Assembly: GCA_031292515.1 (NCBI GenBank)
Contig: JARLGZ010000279.1
Span: 1-64,000 of the forward strand
Origin: Puia sp.
Lineage (GTDB): Bacteria > Bacteroidota > Bacteroidia > Chitinophagales > Chitinophagaceae
Length of the DNA: 64,000 nt
Direction: 5' to 3'
Below, in pieces: positions 61,216 through 64,000 of the stretch (position 1 is the stretch's first letter; each line of letters starts with the position of its first letter). Below the pieces are notes generated by a model. The model saw only the letters and a program-made list of their open reading frames with translations, made no database searches and was not told the DNA's origin. Made by a program: the position numbers and the translations under genes.

Positions 61216-61485
61216 ATGGAAACAGCACCGTTAAAAGAACACCTGAAAAAACAGATTATCGCATTCCTGAACCTGACGTCCGTCAAACCCGAAGATATAA
61301 AAGACGATCAGCCCTTATTTGGGGAGGGAGAAGGGCTGGGCCTCGATTCCATCGATTCCCTGGAATTGATCGTCCTGCTTAACAGGGAATTCGGGATTGT
61401 CATACAGGATCCCAAAGAAGGCCGTAAAGTGTTGGTCAATATCAATACCATGGTGGACTATATCGAAAAACACAGAACAAAATAA
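61216..61485 (+). CDS. Acyl carrier protein 2 of the pigment cluster
   Basis: An 89-residue ACP with a textbook attachment site, Ser45 in GLGLDSIDSLELIVLL. The frame is open far upstream through the permease, but the ATG at 61216, after the permease stop, gives normal ACP length. Unlike ACP1 it keeps the Asp-Ser pair. It directly precedes the KS/CLF pair, so it is the likely carrier for polyene chain growth, while ACP1 serves the other operon. Confidence 0.93.
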   Translation: METAPLKEHLKKQIIAFLNLTSVKPEDIKDDQPLFGEGEGLGLDSIDSLELIVLLNREFGIVIQDPKEGRKVLVNINTMVDYIEKHRTK

Positions 61486-61496
61486 ATCGTCGGTCA

Positions 61497-62687
61497 TTGA
61501 GCAAGGTTTTCGTCACGGGCGTGGGGGTGATTAGTGCTATAGGAAATACCCTGGCAGAAAATCACATGAGCCTGCAGCAAGGCCGGTGCGGCCTTAGTAC
61601 CTCCGGGAATCTACCGACCCGCTACGCCGGCATCCTGCCCTTCGGAGAAGTCGGGATCGATGACGGAACCCTCAGGGAAAAATTGCGGGTTCAGGATCCC
61701 GGTGTGACACGCACCTCCTTATTGGCTCTTCATGCGCTAAAGGAAGCCATCCGCGATGCGGGTATGATCCCTTCACAACTAGGTGCAGGCGATACAGCCC
61801 TCGTAAGTGCCAACACCGTTGGCGGCATGTGTCTGATGGACGAACTCTACCGCGATGTCAACCGGGATGCAAACGGATCGGTCTTCCTTTCTTCTTACGA
61901 CCCGGCCTCCATAAATATATATCTTCAGTCCTATTATGGAATAAAAGGCATCGTGAATACGATCGACACGGCCTGTTCTTCGGCCGCCAATGCGATCATG
62001 TACGGCGCCCGCCTCATCCGCAACGGCCTGGCAAAAAGGGTGCTGGCCGGTGGCGCCGACAGCCTGTCGAAATTCACGATCAATGGTTTCAACGCATTGC
62101 ACATCCTTTCCCCGGAAATCTGCACCCCTTTCGACCGTGATCGCAAAGGGCTAACCCTCGGCGAAGGCGCCGCCTTCCTGGTCCTGGAAAGAGAAGAAGA
62201 TATCCGGGATAAGAAGGTATATGCCGAGGTCAGCGGTTTTGCCAATTCGACCGATGCCTTTCATCCATCTTCCCTGTCAGCCGAAGGAGAGGGCCCCTAC
62301 CTGGCGATGAAAGGAGCCTTGGCCTCGGCCGGTCTAAAAGAAGACAAGATCGATTTTATCAACGCGCACGGCACGGGAACCGAAAACAATGACGAAGTAG
62401 AAAGCCGCGCCATGATCCGCCTGTTTGGAGAGCCGCCGCCCTTCCTCTCGACAAAAGCCAATATCGGCCATACGCTGGGAGCCTCAGGCGCAATCGAAGC
62501 CGTCTATACCCTGCTGAGTCTCGTCCACCAGGAGGTATATGCCGGGCTTCATTGTAAACACCCCATCCCCGGGACGGGTCTTCTGCCAATTCAGGCATAC
62601 AGGAGACTCCCCCTGCACCATGCCATGTCGAACTCCTTTGGGTTTGGTGGCAATTGCACTTCGCTGATCTTTTCTAAAGCCAGATAA
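61497..62687 (+). CDS. Beta-ketoacyl-ACP synthase, catalytic subunit
   Basis: A 396-residue KS of the FabF/aryl polyene type, starting at a TTG (61497) that gives the conserved MSKVFVTGVGVISAIGN. Cys160 (IDTACSSAANA), His291 (NAHGTGTENND) and His325 (NIGHTLGASG) form a complete active site. The next gene is a KS homologue without the Cys, so the two likely form a KS/CLF heterodimer, as in aryl polyene synthesis, with the chain length set by the partner. Confidence 0.92.
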   Translation: MSKVFVTGVGVISAIGNTLAENHMSLQQGRCGLSTSGNLPTRYAGILPFGEVGIDDGTLREKLRVQDPGVTRTSLLALHALKEAIRDAGMIPSQLGAGDTALVSANTVGGMCLMDELYRDVNRDANGSVFLSSYDPASINIYLQSYYGIKGIVNTIDTACSSAANAIMYGARLIRNGLAKRVLAGGADSLSKFTINGFNALHILSPEICTPFDRDRKGLTLGEGAAFLVLEREEDIRDKKVYAEVSGFANSTDAFHPSSLSAEGEGPYLAMKGALASAGLKEDKIDFINAHGTGTENNDEVESRAMIRLFGEPPPFLSTKANIGHTLGASGAIEAVYTLLSLVHQEVYAGLHCKHPIPGTGLLPIQAYRRLPLHHAMSNSFGFGGNCTSLIFSKAR

Positions 62688-62689
62688 CT

Positions 62690-63829
62690 ATGCTCCATAT
62701 TCATCAGACCACGTGCATTTCTCCGCAAAGAACCTTTCCCCATCCGGACCTGGAAGAATTGCACGAATCGGTGAACAGCCGGCTGTCCGTCATCGAACCC
62801 GATTACACGGGCATTCCCCAAAACGCCTTGCGCAGGATGGCCAGGTCTACCCGGATAGGGGTTGGCGCGGCATTCCCGCTTCTCCGGCGGCCGGAGGCAG
62901 GATCCTCCTACTCCTCAGTTACCAGCCCCCCATCCATCGATGGCATTATCATAGGGACTGCCAATGCCGGAATGGAAGAAAGCATCCAATTCATGAAACA
63001 GATCATCGATCATGAGGAAGGCATGCTGGCGCCCGGCGTCTTCGTACAAAGCACCCCGAATACCATCGCCGCCCAGATCAGCCTGTTGAGCCGAAACAGG
63101 GGCTACAATACGACGCATGTCCACCGGGGGCTGGCTTTTGAAAATGCCCTGCTCGATGCGGCTATGCTGGTCCGGGAGAATCCCCGCCACAACTATCTGC
63201 TGGGAGGAGTGGACGAAATAGGAGCTTTCAACTACAATATCGATTACCTGGACGGATGGTATAAGAAAGAGGCCCTCTCCTCAAAACGGCTATACGAAGA
63301 CAATTCCGCCGGCAGCATTGCCGGAGAAGGCGCCGCCCTGTTCCTGGTAAACGATCGGCCCGAAAACGCGCTGGCAAGGGTCCGCGCGCTGGCAACCCTG
63401 CACAGCAAGGACCCGGCTGCCGTCAGAGACCAGCTCCGGCATTTTATAGACACCCGGCTGCAGGCCGGTGAAAAGATAGACCTGTTCCTGAGCGGAGAGA
63501 ATGGAGACAACCGGCTGCTGCCTTTTTTCTTGTCCTGTGAAGACATACTCGACCGGGACATTCCCATCGCCCGTTTTAAACATATGTGCGGGGAATACCC
63601 CACGGCGTCCGCCTTCGCTGTTTGGCTTGCCTGTCACCTGTTGCAAAGCCAGTCTATTCCCCCACATATAATAAAAAGAATGCCTGGAAGTACGGACCCG
63701 GGAAATAGAGGAGATAAGAACACCGTCGCCTGCAGGAATATTCTCATTTACAACAGTCATAAGGGAGCGCAGCATAGCTTTATCTGGATTACCGGCACTC
63801 ACGCCCTCACAACCAGGCCTGACCGGTAA
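62690..63829 (+). CDS. Ketosynthase-like chain-length factor, Cys missing
   Basis: A 379-residue KS-fold protein starting 3 bp after the catalytic KS. Where the KS has DTACSSA this protein has THVHRGLAFENAL, so the nucleophilic Cys is gone. The first His motif is also lost (SGENGDN), and the second region reads CGEYPTASAFA. It still keeps the fold motif GEGAALFLV. It is therefore a non-condensing partner (chain-length factor) of the preceding KS. Its Ser/Arg-rich N-terminal part (SSYSSVTSPPS) is divergent. It is the last gene in the window and the cluster probably continues. Confidence 0.85.
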   Translation: MLHIHQTTCISPQRTFPHPDLEELHESVNSRLSVIEPDYTGIPQNALRRMARSTRIGVGAAFPLLRRPEAGSSYSSVTSPPSIDGIIIGTANAGMEESIQFMKQIIDHEEGMLAPGVFVQSTPNTIAAQISLLSRNRGYNTTHVHRGLAFENALLDAAMLVRENPRHNYLLGGVDEIGAFNYNIDYLDGWYKKEALSSKRLYEDNSAGSIAGEGAALFLVNDRPENALARVRALATLHSKDPAAVRDQLRHFIDTRLQAGEKIDLFLSGENGDNRLLPFFLSCEDILDRDIPIARFKHMCGEYPTASAFAVWLACHLLQSQSIPPHIIKRMPGSTDPGNRGDKNTVACRNILIYNSHKGAQHSFIWITGTHALTTRPDR

Positions 63830-63831
63830 TG

Positions 63832-63866
63832 CCCGGGAAAAAAATAATTGCCCGGATTTTCTTTTT
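63832..63866 (+). terminator. Possible weak terminator after the ketosynthase-like gene
   Basis: CCGGG (63833-63837) and CCCGG (63851-63855) can pair across an A-rich loop and are followed by ATTTTCTTTTTT. The stem is only 5 bp. The remaining 130 bp to the window end hold no recognised gene. Confidence 0.35.
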
Positions 63867-64000
63867 TCCGGATATTTTGCTATTTTCATCAGACAGACTT
63901 CACAAATACCCCGCATTCCCGGGTAGAAACCTGTTTTATGTAGAAATTTTTAGCCCGTTTTCACTACATCTGGTCTCATCATTTTCTTCTCGTCATTTTC

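Overview
The window is chromosomal DNA from a member of the Bacteroidota, most likely family Chitinophagaceae. The evidence is the gene content: a PorX regulator of the type IX secretion system, fused lpxC-fabZ, a SusC-like receptor with an STN domain next to a DUF4249 protein, DUF3098, DUF3108 and OMP_b-brl_3 families, and a flexirubin-type gene set. Promoters also fit: at least 14 genes have the Bacteroidota -7 element TAnnTTTG close upstream, and Shine-Dalgarno motifs are largely absent. Genus and species cannot be decided. No transposase, integrase, phage gene, CRISPR array, tRNA or rRNA was seen.

Layout. 1-2217: an outer-membrane beta-barrel receptor cut by the window edge. 2538-6985: the protein quality-control block tig, clpP1, clpP2, clpX. 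7036-8341: a 57-residue protein convergent with an acyl-CoA dehydrogenase whose leader carries a terminator-like hairpin. 8679-11430: a FIST-domain sensor with a hybrid histidine kinase. 11465-15065: an outer-membrane protein, a PhnP-like hydrolase, a small conserved protein and porX, all on the minus strand. 15185-17458: an HD hydrolase and lpxD. 17505-24218: recQ, a large FtsX/MacB-type permease and a copper-type P-ATPase. 24385-26067: tsaE and ald. 26123-29526: ABC ATPase, lpxA, lpxC-fabZ and a GroES-like protein. 29622-31472: an OmpR-type regulator and ruvB. 31505-38709: an outer-membrane uptake locus (secreted protein, TonB receptor, DUF4249 protein, MG2-like protein). 38911-50182: small protein, M23 peptidase, leuS, ftsX, DUF3098 protein, uppP, MFS transporter, metallo-hydrolase, DUF3108 protein, flippase and ruvC. 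50195-51199: an esterase-like hydrolase.

51167-63829 is one biosynthetic region, apparently continuing past the right edge. A minus-strand operon (SDR, dehydratase, ketosynthase, acyl carrier protein, phosphopantetheinyl transferase) diverges from a plus-strand operon (secreted protein, DarA, DarB, unknown protein, BtrH-like protein, ABC ATPase and permease, second acyl carrier protein, ketosynthase, chain-length-factor-like ketosynthase). This fits a flexirubin-type pigment, an aryl polyene acid esterified to a dialkylresorcinol. DarA and DarB would make the resorcinol, the KS/CLF pair with ACP and dehydratase the polyene, and the BtrH-like protein is a candidate for joining them.

The least ordinary signals are: a heptanucleotide repeat at four places, two of them read in frame inside a P-type ATPase and LeuRS; leaderless or nearly leaderless gene starts fixed by the -7 element; an 11-bp perfect inverted repeat made of two opposed -7 elements between leuS and ftsX; the hairpin and mini-ORF before the acyl-CoA dehydrogenase; and the FIST/hybrid-kinase pair resembling NosP/NahK. 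Coordinates of short sites next to homopolymer runs may be off by one base.
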